From NCBI GenBank assembly GCA_030272155.1, contig CP126198.1, positions 2,790,001 through 2,854,000 of the forward strand: a DNA stretch of 64,000 nt. The letters run 5' to 3'. This document shows positions 24,701 to 31,633 of the stretch, piece by piece; position 1 is the first letter of the stretch; every line of letters begins with the position of its first letter. A program made the translations under genes and the position numbers. Origin of the DNA: Tetradesmus obliquus (Eukaryota; Chlorophyta; Chlorophyceae; Sphaeropleales; Scenedesmaceae). The notes under the pieces were generated by a model. That model was given only the letters and a program-made list of their open reading frames with translations. It made no database searches and was not told the origin of the DNA.

Positions 24701-25748
24701 CGTCATCAAAGTCGAAGTTAGGGCTGTAGGCAACTCCATTGTAGTCGAGGTACTGGAGATCGTAGGAATATATATCTGAGTCATACTTGTCTGGAAGATA
24801 GTAATCAACAGAAGGAGGCCCAACGTCAGCAGATGTTCTGGGGCGAAGGACCAAGAGCTCCACAGCCTGCCAAGATGTTTCCAGCCTGAAATTGTATGTG
24901 GCGGGGTCGCTTGAGGCTGCAGCACTTGCTGACATTGGGTACACTGCATTAGGAACAGAGCTCACAGTGAAGGGTTTCCACCTGCCACTGCGGTAACATG
25001 CTCTTGTGTGCCACGTCCAGTGCATCTCACTAGCACCTGACAGCAACATGTCTGTAAGAAACAAGTTGCATGTTTTGTTATACGAGGAGCTGCCTTGTTC
25101 ATTGTCCCATTGCCAGCCTGTCTCATTGGATGAGAAGGTCGACTGGCTCAGGTTGTTCTGAAGTACTTCGTCAGGAATCCAGACCAAACCACTGCCTGCA
25201 CTTGACAGCTGGCGAAAAGTTGTGTAACAGTATGCTCCACCACCAGTCAGAGCATACCATGGCTGGAAAAGAGGTCCAATATTTAATGCGTCGACTTTGG
25301 AGGATATCTGAAGTACGGTGTTGTTGTCTTGTCCTCTGTTTGCTGCAGGCACCCCAAATGGCAACAAGTTGCGGAAGTACTCGGGAAGGGCGTTGTCAAC
25401 ATCTGTCAGACTGTTGTACACTTTGACGTCACTACGATTGCGATAAAAAGGCACCACATTGACGGCTGCATTCCAGGTAGTATTGATGAACATTGTCACC
25501 ATGGCATCGTCAGGAGGTCGCCTACCCAGCCACCATTGCTGCTGCTTCACAGGTGCAGACCAGTAACCGGTGCCCCAAGTATAGCTGATTGTGCTCCAGT
25601 TGTTACTTGGGTCGTACAAGGGCGACGTGCCGGCATCCAGCAGCACTGCCTCATTAGCAGGCCCAGCAGGCATGAGCTGGTCTATGAAGACACCTGACAC
25701 ACCTACAATCACAGTCAGTACAAAGCATGCCAGGTGGCCATTGGACAT
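1..25748 (-). CDS. giant multi-domain secreted/surface protein (LRR, Cys-Cys modules, DUF11, 28 EGF-like), 3' end beyond window
   Basis: This is one long minus-strand gene with about 44 coding exons in the window and roughly 3,800 residues so far. I placed exons by reading donors and acceptors and by requiring matched phases. Every junction from exon 1 (24014-25748) to the Ig-like exon (1036-1488) keeps the frame, which argues for a single gene. Domain order is: signal peptide, unknown ectodomain, leucine-rich segment, seven Cys-Cys modules, two DUF11-like modules each followed by a Cys-Cys module, a lone Cys-Cys module, 27 EGF exons, an exon with one EGF and two Cys-Cys modules, an Ig-like domain, and a C-terminal region. 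Many N-x-S/T sites and even Cys counts fit passage through the ER. The likely role is cell-wall, matrix or receptor-like; ligand and function are unknown. The stop codon lies left of position 1. Confidence 0.8.
1036..1488 (-). CDS. giant gene exon: Ig-like 'FSEPV' domain
   Basis: This 453-base exon (phase 0/0, donor GTGAGT) encodes about 151 residues with LLLRFSEPVSWLADG near the start, a Ser run, and AYQDLAGNAG near the end. The pairing of FSEPV with DxAGN is the hallmark of bacterial Ig-like (Big-type) domains found in adhesins, and it also occurs in green-algal surface proteins. It probably forms a beta-sandwich. Assignment to one Big subfamily is not possible by eye. Confidence 0.6.
1740..2554 (-). 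CDS. giant gene exon: last EGF-like module, two Cys-Cys modules and linker
   Basis: This 815-base exon begins DIDSCGDSFPCDAID, an EGF-like module whose C-terminal part (GFACSCQPRHMW) is followed directly by two Cys-Cys modules (ending SRTTCC and NATHCC). About 150 further residues follow with a Ser/Asn run and paired Cys. It enters in phase 1 and leaves in phase 0 at GTTAGG, joining VILDFQPPQ in the next exon. Placing EGF and Cys-Cys modules in one exon links the two repeat families in one polypeptide. Confidence 0.7.
2847..5519 (-). CDS. EGF array block 4: seven EGF-like exons
   Basis: Exons are 5373-5519, 4940-5047, 4573-4719, 4084-4230, 3593-3739, 3258-3404 and 2847-2957. Five are 147 bases. 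4940-5047 (108 bases) and 2847-2957 (111 bases) are the short form beginning DDCxxVxNYCNxR. The pair 4573/4940 repeats the long-short pair 7819/8245 of block 3, another sign of block duplication. Donors are mostly GTGAGx or GTACGC, and acceptors are TGCAG. Confidence 0.8.
5747..8741 (-). CDS. EGF array block 3: eight EGF-like exons
   Basis: Exons are 8595-8741, 8245-8352, 7819-7965, 7236-7385, 6846-6992, 6512-6658, 6035-6181 and 5747-5893. Six are 147 bases. 7236-7385 has one extra Ser codon in a serine run (150 bases). 8245-8352 is a short form (108 bases) coding a compact module, CNGGVCGCTPAW-like, with closer Cys spacing. All are phase 1/1, so gain or loss of any exon keeps the frame. Confidence 0.8.
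9077..11495 (-). CDS. EGF array block 2: seven EGF-like exons
   Basis: Exons are 11349-11495, 10864-11010, 10566-10712, 10176-10322, 9842-9988, 9365-9511 and 9077-9223, each 147 bases and phase 1/1. Two sequence types alternate: DACQPHNCSSTPNAVNNSC and DACLGSPCNSQANAVSGSC. Introns as well as exons are nearly the same as those of block 3 at an offset of 3,330 bases (9077-10712 against 5747-7385). This is therefore a recent segmental copy inside the gene. Confidence 0.8.
11829..14101 (-). CDS. EGF array block 1: five EGF-like exons
   Basis: Exons are 13955-14101, 13634-13780, 13115-13261, 12494-12640 and 11829-11975. All are 147 bases, phase 1 to phase 1. Each codes 49 residues with the spacing C-x4-C-x10-C-x11-C-x-C-x12-C, the EGF order C1 to C6. 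Each begins with Asp formed by the G|AT junction. These five are more diverged from one another than the later ones, so they are probably older copies. The DxD-type calcium-binding start seen in cbEGF domains is not clear. Confidence 0.8.
14360..14500. repeat. pyrimidine-rich (plus strand) low-complexity tract
   Basis: About 140 bases are almost only C and T on the plus strand (CCCCCCCCTTCCCC, CTCTCTCTCCCTCGCTCTC). It sits in the intron just before the EGF array, so the transcript carries a purine tract there. No coding content was seen. Confidence 0.7.
14568..14688 (-). CDS. exon 13 of giant gene: single Cys-Cys module
   Basis: This 121-base exon enters in phase 0 and leaves in phase 1. It encodes PSCGVFSENGTSYQCPAGY and ends EVCC. 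The next exon on the strand (14101) is the first EGF exon, and the phase-1 junction gives Asp. A G/A-rich (minus strand) low-complexity stretch lies in the intron between them. Confidence 0.7.
14882..16445 (-). CDS. exons 9-12 of giant gene: two DUF11-like modules, each followed by a Cys-Cys module
   Basis: Exons are 16262-16445, 15778-16106, 15369-15549 and 14882-15183. Two homologous modules are each split by an intron at the same Gly codon (phase 1). The first halves read PDVVVSQTLWPADGKLMMGD and PDVVVTQALTPADGQLLIGD. The second halves read GQTVTCGPLDTLAVGG and GQQLTCGPIPTLTIGS. This is the pattern of the DUF11/CARDB-like adhesive beta-sandwich repeats of bacterial surface proteins. Each module ends in one Cys-Cys module (SPSQDACC, PSQEVCC). 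The conserved intron position shows that the pair arose by duplication of a two-exon unit. Confidence 0.7.
16677..17755 (-). CDS. exon 8 of giant gene: seven Cys-Cys modules
   Basis: This 1,079-base exon encodes a Cys-rich lead (CNLVTWGLRDSG) and then seven tandem modules of about 40-55 residues. The typical form is x-T-C-G-x-x-(F/Y)-x-x-G-x-x-(F/Y)-x-C-P-x-G, then Asn-rich sequence, then C-C. Modules five and six are variants (GDCPDPDGQCC, and one ending CGC). I know this pattern as recurrent in chlorophyte extracellular proteins but cannot give it a Pfam name. The adjoining 17756-17917 stretch is open in the same frame, so the acceptor at 17755 may be optional. The donor is GTAAGT, phase 0. 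Confidence 0.75.
17756..17917 (-). other. stop-free, phase-neutral intron or retained coding segment
   Basis: GTAAGT at 17917 and TGCAG at 17756 bound a 162-base stretch (54 codons) with no stop in the gene frame. Its translation is Cys-rich (YCRRISCGCNLISS, ATCKMLCWCC). Spliced or retained, the frame is kept, so two protein forms are possible. Confidence 0.4.
17918..20324 (-). CDS. exons 6-7 of giant gene: leucine-rich segment
   Basis: Exons are 20115-20324 (210 bases, donor GTAAGT) and 17918-18057 (donor GTAAGT). Both accept phase 2. Joining them restores a plant-type leucine-rich pattern over the junction: YGTIPSSW, then LTSVNLAGHAMLYGDIPAAW, then FPQLYYVKLKGTNI. This matches LxxLxLxxNxLxGxIP. 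That the consensus only appears after splicing is good support for both sites. The intron between them (18058-20114) carries a GC-rich repeat field. Only two or so repeats are present, so a full LRR solenoid is not claimed. Confidence 0.6.
18700..19130. repeat. GC-rich imperfect repeat field with TAACCGTTACCGGCC motif
   Basis: Within the intron 18058-20114 there are many imperfect copies of GTAACCGTTACCGG and its near-palindromic partner CCGGCCGTAACCGG, mixed with GCCGCCGCC runs. No ORF of interest is present. The motif is partly self-complementary, so local hairpins are likely. Confidence 0.6.
20325..21809. other. intron of giant gene, contents unassigned
   Basis: This is a 1.5-kb intron. 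On the plus strand 20428-20661 is open and Cys-rich (QCNTCTSSH, PRCLGHHKNC), which may be a remnant of a mobile-element zinc-binding protein. On the minus strand 21456-21644 is open and reads FGWSLQDDVIQ and RNICQHPGDC, which resembles the gene's own Cys-rich style. I could not find donors of the right phase for it. Confidence 0.3.
20959..21023. repeat. poly-G run followed by two 20-bp tandem copies
   Basis: A G run broken by a single C covers 20959-20984. It is followed by two exact copies of GCATACTGCGGAACATAAGG (20984-21003 and 21004-21023). It lies in an intron of the giant gene. A long G run can also mark a place where assembly is weak. Confidence 0.7.
21810..23785 (-). CDS. exons 2-5 of giant gene: rest of N-terminal ectodomain
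   Basis: Exons are 23258-23785, 23054-23121, 22862-23006 and 21810-22485. The first and last are long open segments with good donors (GTGAGC, GTGAGT). The two short ones were added because their phases (1 to 0, 0 to 1) fit exactly between the neighbours and they encode Cys-containing peptide (CTRFPIHIVKNQ, HHMMFFELSG) rather than intron noise. The 23121 acceptor could instead be about 20 bases further upstream. The peptide contains Cys pairs and N-glycosylation sites. No known family was recognised. The two short exons are less certain than the long ones. Confidence 0.6.
24014..25748 (-). CDS. exon 1 of giant gene: signal peptide and N-terminal ectodomain
   Basis: The start is the ATG at 25748. 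Upstream in-frame sequence has no other ATG close by, and residues 1-25 make a clear signal peptide (SNGHLACFVLTVIVGVSGVF). About 578 residues follow without a stop. They are rich in Trp, Tyr and Cys and carry many N-glycosylation sites, and I do not recognise the family. The exon ends at CAG|GCAAGT, a GC-type donor, in phase 1. It joins the acceptor at 23785, giving Gly across the junction. Function is unknown; secretion is a strong inference. Confidence 0.75.
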
Positions 25749-25789
25749 TTGGCATTCAAAACCAAAGCATTTGGCATTCAAAACCAAAG
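25746..25789. repeat. 22-bp tandem duplication at the start codon of the giant gene
   Basis: Two copies of CATTTGGCATTCAAAACCAAAG adjoin. The CAT of the first copy is the minus-strand start ATG at 25748. The second copy carries the same ATG-like triplet upstream at 25770-25768, but that reading soon leaves the main frame. Confidence 0.5.
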
Positions 25790-26990
25790 CAAAAAAATGG
25801 TGCCAGGACCCACATGTAACTATCCTGTCTCAAAGCAACAGGCTGTTAATACTCATCATCATCATGTTACCATTTAAGCCATGCTGATACTAGCTAGTAT
25901 GCTAGTTACAGTACTGTAAAATGGATGCGCTGCAGGGGGCAGGCTCGAGGAGACTACATCACCTCTGCCGTAAAATGGGATAGGTAGTGGCACTACGACA
26001 TATTTTGATACGAGCTGAACTCCAGTTATCACTTTCAAACGACATGTTTACAGTGTCCTAGCGTTGTATGCGGACAGGCACACTGATAGGACAGGTACCC
26101 ATCGTCGATTGTGACGTCTGGTCATCAGCTGCATGTTCCACCCTGCATGCATGGATCTGGAAAACGGCGTTTCTTAGGGGTTGATGAAGAATGCTACTTG
26201 CAGGCCTTGAAACGTCCGTATTATTGCAGTTGACTGAAAATGCTGATGCATGACAACCACTAAATTAACCCAGTGACGTCTGGCTCTACTTGTTACAGTT
26301 ACAGTTACAAATTCACAAGTCACCGTATCGGGAGCAGGCAAGCCTGATTGAGCCTATGCTCTTCCGTGCATAAAATAGAGAAGGACAAGGACATGCCTGG
26401 CCCAGGCATATGGGCCGTATGGGCCTGAGAGCTCTACCGTAAGAACTCATCCCTATCTTCATACTGGCTTTACTTGATTGTCTTTGAACTGAAGGAGGCG
26501 CCAAGGAAAGTTGATGTATCATATGTGGTGCGTCCAGATGTCAGATAGTCAAGAATCAATGAATGATTCATGGTTTCCAGCACCACAGAACTTTCACTTG
26601 TATGAGGTGCCGCAGAGCAGCATCCCTGCAGTGTCAAACTGCAATACAGTACAATACAATACACCTTCGGGACTGAACCCGCCCCCAGGCACTAGCCCAG
26701 CGAGCCGCTACTCCGCTCACTGCAATGGTTGCATCTACCTCTTTATTTTGTGTTGATTTTCTTGATCGCTTGCCTGTGCCAAGGGCACACTGATCTGACA
26801 GCATGTTCAGGTGGTGCAGAAAACATAATGCACTTGAAAGGAGCGAGTGGAGACAGTGGTGGGGGCACCAAAAGTAGTCGTCCTCTGCGGGCGTACCCGT
26901 ATGCTTGTTCACTGTCAGCTCTTCAACCGGGTCAGCATTGACACCAGCAACGTAGTAGGGGCTGCCTGACTTGCCTGTGTTTACCTGTAG
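25790..26990. other. upstream spacer of the giant gene, nothing firm
   Basis: This stretch should hold the promoter and 5' UTR of the giant gene. No clear TATA element or conserved ORF was found. A short ATACAGTACAATACAATACA repeat occurs near 26643. Confidence 0.4.
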
Positions 26991-26999
26991 CTGACACTC

Positions 27000-27860
27000 A
27001 TACACGTGTGCTATCCAGCAAAAACAAAATATCACTCACCATGCTGCCAGCTTGACTGCATCTGCCCAAGACCTTTCTGGCTGTGGTCGGTAACACGTTG
27101 GGTGCAAGACTGTTGTAAGCTGAAGCTGAAGCTGGCATACTGCCCCAGCAATTGACGGTCTTGCGCCTAGGCAGCTTAAGTGTGCTCGTTTCCTTTATGC
27201 TCAAGAAACATGAAGCCGCGAGCAAAGTACAGCTCCAGCATAATCAGCTGGTGGACTCTGGCAACGTTTGGAATGATGCTCCTGTGCCATCGTTACAACA
27301 CACTACTACCTTGGTGTGTAATTTAATCAATGCATGCACTTGATGTACAAATTTGACAAAAGGCTTGCCGAATTGCAACGTGTGAGAGCTGCGCTTAAGC
27401 CGAAATGGAAGAGCCGTCACATCCATGTTGAGATGAAGCGTAATGTGTTGTTAACCTGCATTCGCCCAGTTGTGGAGTACGGCAGTGTGCTTTCTTGCCA
27501 ACAGCTAGGCAGCTACAGCATCTTGATAAGTGCAGACGGATACCATCAACTGTGTGATGTGCTGTGACAAGGAGCGTCCATGCTCTTCAGGTGTCTTGGC
27601 TGATTGGGGTGTGAAGCCTTTGCATAGGTGGTTACATCAGCAAGCTATGGAATGTTACTTCAGGACACAGCGCATGGATGGTGTTAGACTGCCCAAGCAA
27701 GTAGTTCTCCGCGGAATGGAAGCGTTCAAGAGGTGCAATGGCAGCAACACCGTGGCACAAGTATGCGCAAAGTCTAGTGTGCAAGTATGGTGTGAATGTA
27801 GAGACAGCGGCAGGGCATGCAAGCTGCTGCAAGAGCCACATTTCAGGGCAGATTAGGATA
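27000..27860 (+). mobile_element. LINE-type non-LTR retrotransposon fragment, RT C-terminal region
   Basis: The translation gives YYLGV, a stop, then KFDKRLAELQRVRAALKP, RPVVEYGSVL, and in another frame LADWGVKPLHRWLHQQ and MECYFRTQRMDG. This order (YLGV, helix with KAxxRL, RPVxEYG, LGxxPLH, RW) is the known tail of LINE reverse transcriptases after the catalytic palm. At least one stop and one frame change are present, so it is a dead fragment. The catalytic FADD-type box was not found. Ends are approximate. Confidence 0.5.
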
Positions 27861-27869
27861 TTGCATGCA

Positions 27870-29400
27870 GATAGGATCACGCGTGAATCGTTGGAGCACT
27901 TTCCGTACTTACAATATGCATGTGCACCCTAACATGCTGATGCTATGTTGCTTTTAGCCGGGTCAGACCTTTTTCTGCGTTCTGGGTTGCTTACACGTGG
28001 TATCGACTAATGATGCGTGTGCATATGGTTTGTTTGGCTGTGCACAAACGCACCCGCTGATATGGTGGCAGGAGAGCTGCTGGTGACACTGCATGTCTGG
28101 CGTGTGGTGTAGGTGTGCCGTCTTTGTCACATCTGTTGTGCTGCGACGGCTGTGCAGGGAGAAAAACTGATTGATGGATTCAGGGATCTGTCTGGTTGCG
28201 CTGGAAAATGGTGTGCGGTGTGTGTTAAATGCTGCGTGAGGTTCTGATAGGTGACTAGGATAATTGCTGCTTACTTTGAAAAGGCTTGGGGTGTGTGATA
28301 TACTTGCAAACATTATGAAGCAGTGCTCCCTCCTGTTGCCTCCTGGGGCGCGGGGTTGATGGCGTTGATGCTATGGCTTGATGCGCGCGGGGGTGGGGGG
28401 TGGGGGCGGGGGCAGAAAGTCTGCTGACAGCACCATCCCACACTTCAAAATGAGAATGTGGCTTTTGATATGCAACAACATGCTATCTGTTGGTGTGGTT
28501 TGCACTTAGAGCAAGCTGTCGGTGAGGTGGGGTGCCGTTGCGCACCGCAGTAAGAGGTCTCTGGATATAACATGAGAGATTTGGCGTTTAAGGGTGTGCA
28601 TGTGTTCTACGGTGCTCACTTTTGACAGGGCTCAAAATACCTTACTTTGAATCTTTGACAACCCAAATAACCCTGTTTTGTCAATTTTATGCTGTAAGAC
28701 CCTAGCTTTCAACTCAAAGCTTTTTTTATCGAAATGCAGCTCAATGAGTTTCCAGTGATCAAAGCTTGCTGCCAAGGTCCTTGGCCCAGCATTGTGTGCT
28801 GGCAGTTGCCACGGTGTTGCAGCAGCAGCTGCTTTGGTGCCTGCTGCTGCCGCTGCTGCATGCTGCACACCACTGCACTGCATGTATACTAGTAGGTGTG
28901 CTGCAGGCAGCTCTGGCACGCGCAGCTCCTACGCCCTTTGCATTGCCTGCTGTGCTGCCTGCATCTCAGCAGCAGATGTGTTTACTAAGTTGCAGGCAGC
29001 AGAGTGAAATTGCGGCAAGGTTGATGTTTTTATAGCACCATTAATCAGCATTAGTCACAGGTGCATGATGGTATCGGTCAGTGCTGTGCAGCATTGATCG
29101 ATCCTGCCTTGGGCTCTTGGCGCGCCGGTGTGACCAGAACCGGAACGAGCGCCTCACTCGCCCCGCGAGAAATCTTGTGAGCTTTGCCCGGCTATTTGGC
29201 AAGTTTGCTTGTATGATATATTACAAATCGACAGTCAAAAAACCCGTCTTGAATACAAAATGACAAAGTCGATCTAAAAAATACAACAATGAGTTGACAG
29301 TCCCACAAACAGGAGTTTTGTCAATTCGTCATGTGTCACTACGGTAGTACAAACCAAATAGCACTATATTTTCAACAGGCGTAAAAGTTGTCCTTGGCCC
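27870..29400. other. intergenic, nothing supported
   Basis: No gene-like ORF is supported here. A G-rich stretch at 28385-28412 (runs of three to six G) could form a quadruplex. 28800-29035 has a Leu/Ala/Gln-rich open stretch that I judge to be composition only. Confidence 0.4.
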
Positions 29401-29401
29401 C

Positions 29402-29827
29402 CTATTTTGGTGGTGGAGTGGGCTGGTGGTCCCATGGACCAATTTCACATATCTTACGATGGTGTTCCTTAGCTAACTTCCTGCAGCGTGACAGATCTTC
29501 GGGTGTTTGTTGCAACGTAGTTGCCTGTGCACATCGTGTAACTCTCTTCTTTTTTATACACACCTGAGCAAGTTCAGTCTTGTACTTCTGGATGTTTTTG
29601 CGTAATGTAGATTGGTGGTGGGGTCCAGGATCCACAGCCATCATTCAACCGTGTGTGTACTGCAGATGCACCTGTCTGCAAAGTCCACATTGAGTATGTG
29701 CAGGAACGGAGCACTGTATGCATGCAAAGAATATCCCGTGCCCACCGTGTGTAATAGTCAACTCACCTGACAGAAGGCAAGCAAGTACCAGGATTGCTAC
29801 GGGCAGGTGCTTGTTGCCATGCTGCAT
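29402..29827 (-). CDS. weak candidate small gene(s)
   Basis: An ATG at 29827 begins a short signal-peptide-like exon (HLPVAILVLACLLS) ending at a good CAG|GTGAGT donor at 29767. Downstream an ATG-ATG start near 29644 opens 80 residues with a charged helix-like middle (LSRCRKLAKEHHRKICEIG) and a TAG stop at 29402. I could not join the two parts in one frame. They may be two unrelated ORFs or noise. No family was recognised. Confidence 0.25.
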
Positions 29828-30197
29828 GTGATGGGCGACAATCATTGTGGTGCCCGCTTGGCCAACGTGATCGGAGCCTCCTGTAGTCTGGCAATTGGAC
29901 GCCTGGAGGTGGATGCTCTGTAAGCTTGTTTGGGCCTCCTTATGCTGCAATCGTTTCAGCCACCACTGAGAAGTCCTCAACTATGGCCCTTGATGTGAAA
30001 AACAGAAACGCAAACAGTCGACAAAGGTATGTCATGGTCTGGTAAAGGAATCCAAGCTACAAAACCTGACGCTGGCGGTAGTTTCATGTTTTGTAGACAC
30101 ATCATGGGCTGAGCTGATCAGCTTTCACACTCATGGCATCAGCTCTGTGTGTGCACAGCATGGGTACACCACACACCGGTCACTGAGGCATACGCGC

Positions 30198-30709
30198 ATG
30201 TCTGCTCGTTCAGCTAATAAACATGCTTCACGAGCAGCTAGCCATCGATGCCACAGAACAAACGCCAAGGTGTTTGCGTCAAGAGGGAAGGCTGATATTT
30301 ACCCTTGCAAGGCCAATCCTCTCAAGCCAGCAATCTGCTCCATAGCTCAACATTCTGGCTGACCCAGCATACGCAGTTTGTCCAACACGTACTGTGGCTA
30401 TCTATGCAATAAATTTACCGTCATCAATAGGGGTGATATGTGTTCCTGCAGGCTGGGCCAGTAGTTGTCCTCTTAGCTGCTGCTGCTTCGTTCACCTTCA
30501 AGCGAGCTTCGCGACGCACGGCTGACAGACAACGCCCATCAGTGATCCAATCAACATTACTCTCCCGAGCTTCGATGCGGCTGTGTAGGCAGGTTTACGA
30601 AGTCGAAGAGCAACGGAAATCTGGCAAGATGACCCACTTACAATCAGAGCATCGTTTTTTGGTTCAGGAACAAATGAAAGCCTTTGATCCCTGTTTTGAG
30701 CAGGGGTGA
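30198..30709 (+). CDS. candidate two-exon small protein with one hydrophobic segment
   Basis: Exon 1 (30198-30269) codes a basic, Ser/Ala/Arg-rich leader (MSARSANKHASRAASHR) like a mitochondrial or plastid transit peptide. Exon 2 (30452-30709) starts after TGCAG with AGPVVVLLAAAASFTF, a likely membrane helix, then a basic stretch and VYEVEEQRKSG, ending in TGA. Joining them in phase 0 gives about 109 residues. The donor (AAG|GTGTTT) is weak. It would be the only plus-strand gene here. The family is unknown. Confidence 0.3.
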
Positions 30710-30714
30710 CATCA

Positions 30715-31630
30715 ACGGGCCTTAGCCCGCCATGTTACTTTGACCGGTCTGCGTCAGCAGGTGTCGGCAGCAGAAACGCATTAATAGGGTCACAGTGGCG
30801 TGCGATCTGTATTGGCTGAAACTCAAATGCATCTAGGCATTTCGACAACTGCGTCCACAGTGAGCAGCCGGATGAGCTGTGGATGCCTTCTAGAGGCCGA
30901 TGCAGCGGCGAGGCATCCAAGAGGGTGAATGGACGAATTCATACGAATAGTAGAGTTTAAATACCTGAGGTAGATGCACAGCTAGATTGCCTGAAACCTA
31001 TTCCTGAACCCCTTAGCGTCTAACATCAGATCTGATAGAAGTTCAAAAGTGGAAGTTACGCACAGTTCAAAAAGGGTACAACGTGCAAGCAGTTCAATCA
31101 TTGCAATTATAAAGCAGCATAATGAGTACTCACATGGCTAGAAGTGGTCCCCCAAAAGGCCACCATGGCTGCTGAACCTCAAATTGCAAGCATGCATGCA
31201 CATATGTGCAGCTGCTGCTTCTGCTCCTATAGCTATGTGTCGTTGTATAAGAACGAAATCCCACATCCTCCGAGTCCTCACGGACCGCAGTGTCTTTGTG
31301 TATTACCTGCATTCATAACAACACCTGGTCAGCGCCAGGCAACCTCGCCCTTTTGGAAAGCCAATGACAGGCTCATTGGGCAACCGCTCCTCACGAGCCT
31401 CAACCCTTCCTTGTGATAACTTGCCTCTACCATGCAGCGTTCGAACTCCTACAGAGCACGGCAACTCAAAAGTTGCACAAGAAACCTGTCGGATTAAATG
31501 TCGTTACCATAATCTGAGAGCTACCAAAAACACGGCAGCATCATGCCACCCACACGCAGCAAAACTTTAGGAGCTTTCAGATAAGCGCATAGTTCGCCAC
31601 AGCCATGGCTGCTCAGCATCCCCTACCGAG
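30715..31630. other. intergenic region 3' of SEC24, weak coding hints only
   Basis: On the minus strand 30739-30920 reads LDAFEFQPIQIARHCDPINA and ends in TAA. 31145-31195 has a possible Kozak-like ATGG start followed by a GTGAGT donor. These could be exons of a short gene, but no chain of consistent phases was found. Confidence 0.25.
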
Positions 31631-31633
31631 ACC

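Noticed and set aside
1-25748. Reading the EGF region as several small separate genes
   Set aside because: No start or stop codons in good context separate the exons, and phase-1 junctions chain them all.
28760-29035. Leu/Ala/Gln-rich plus-strand frame
   Set aside because: The composition is explained by CTG-rich sequence, and there is no conserved pattern.
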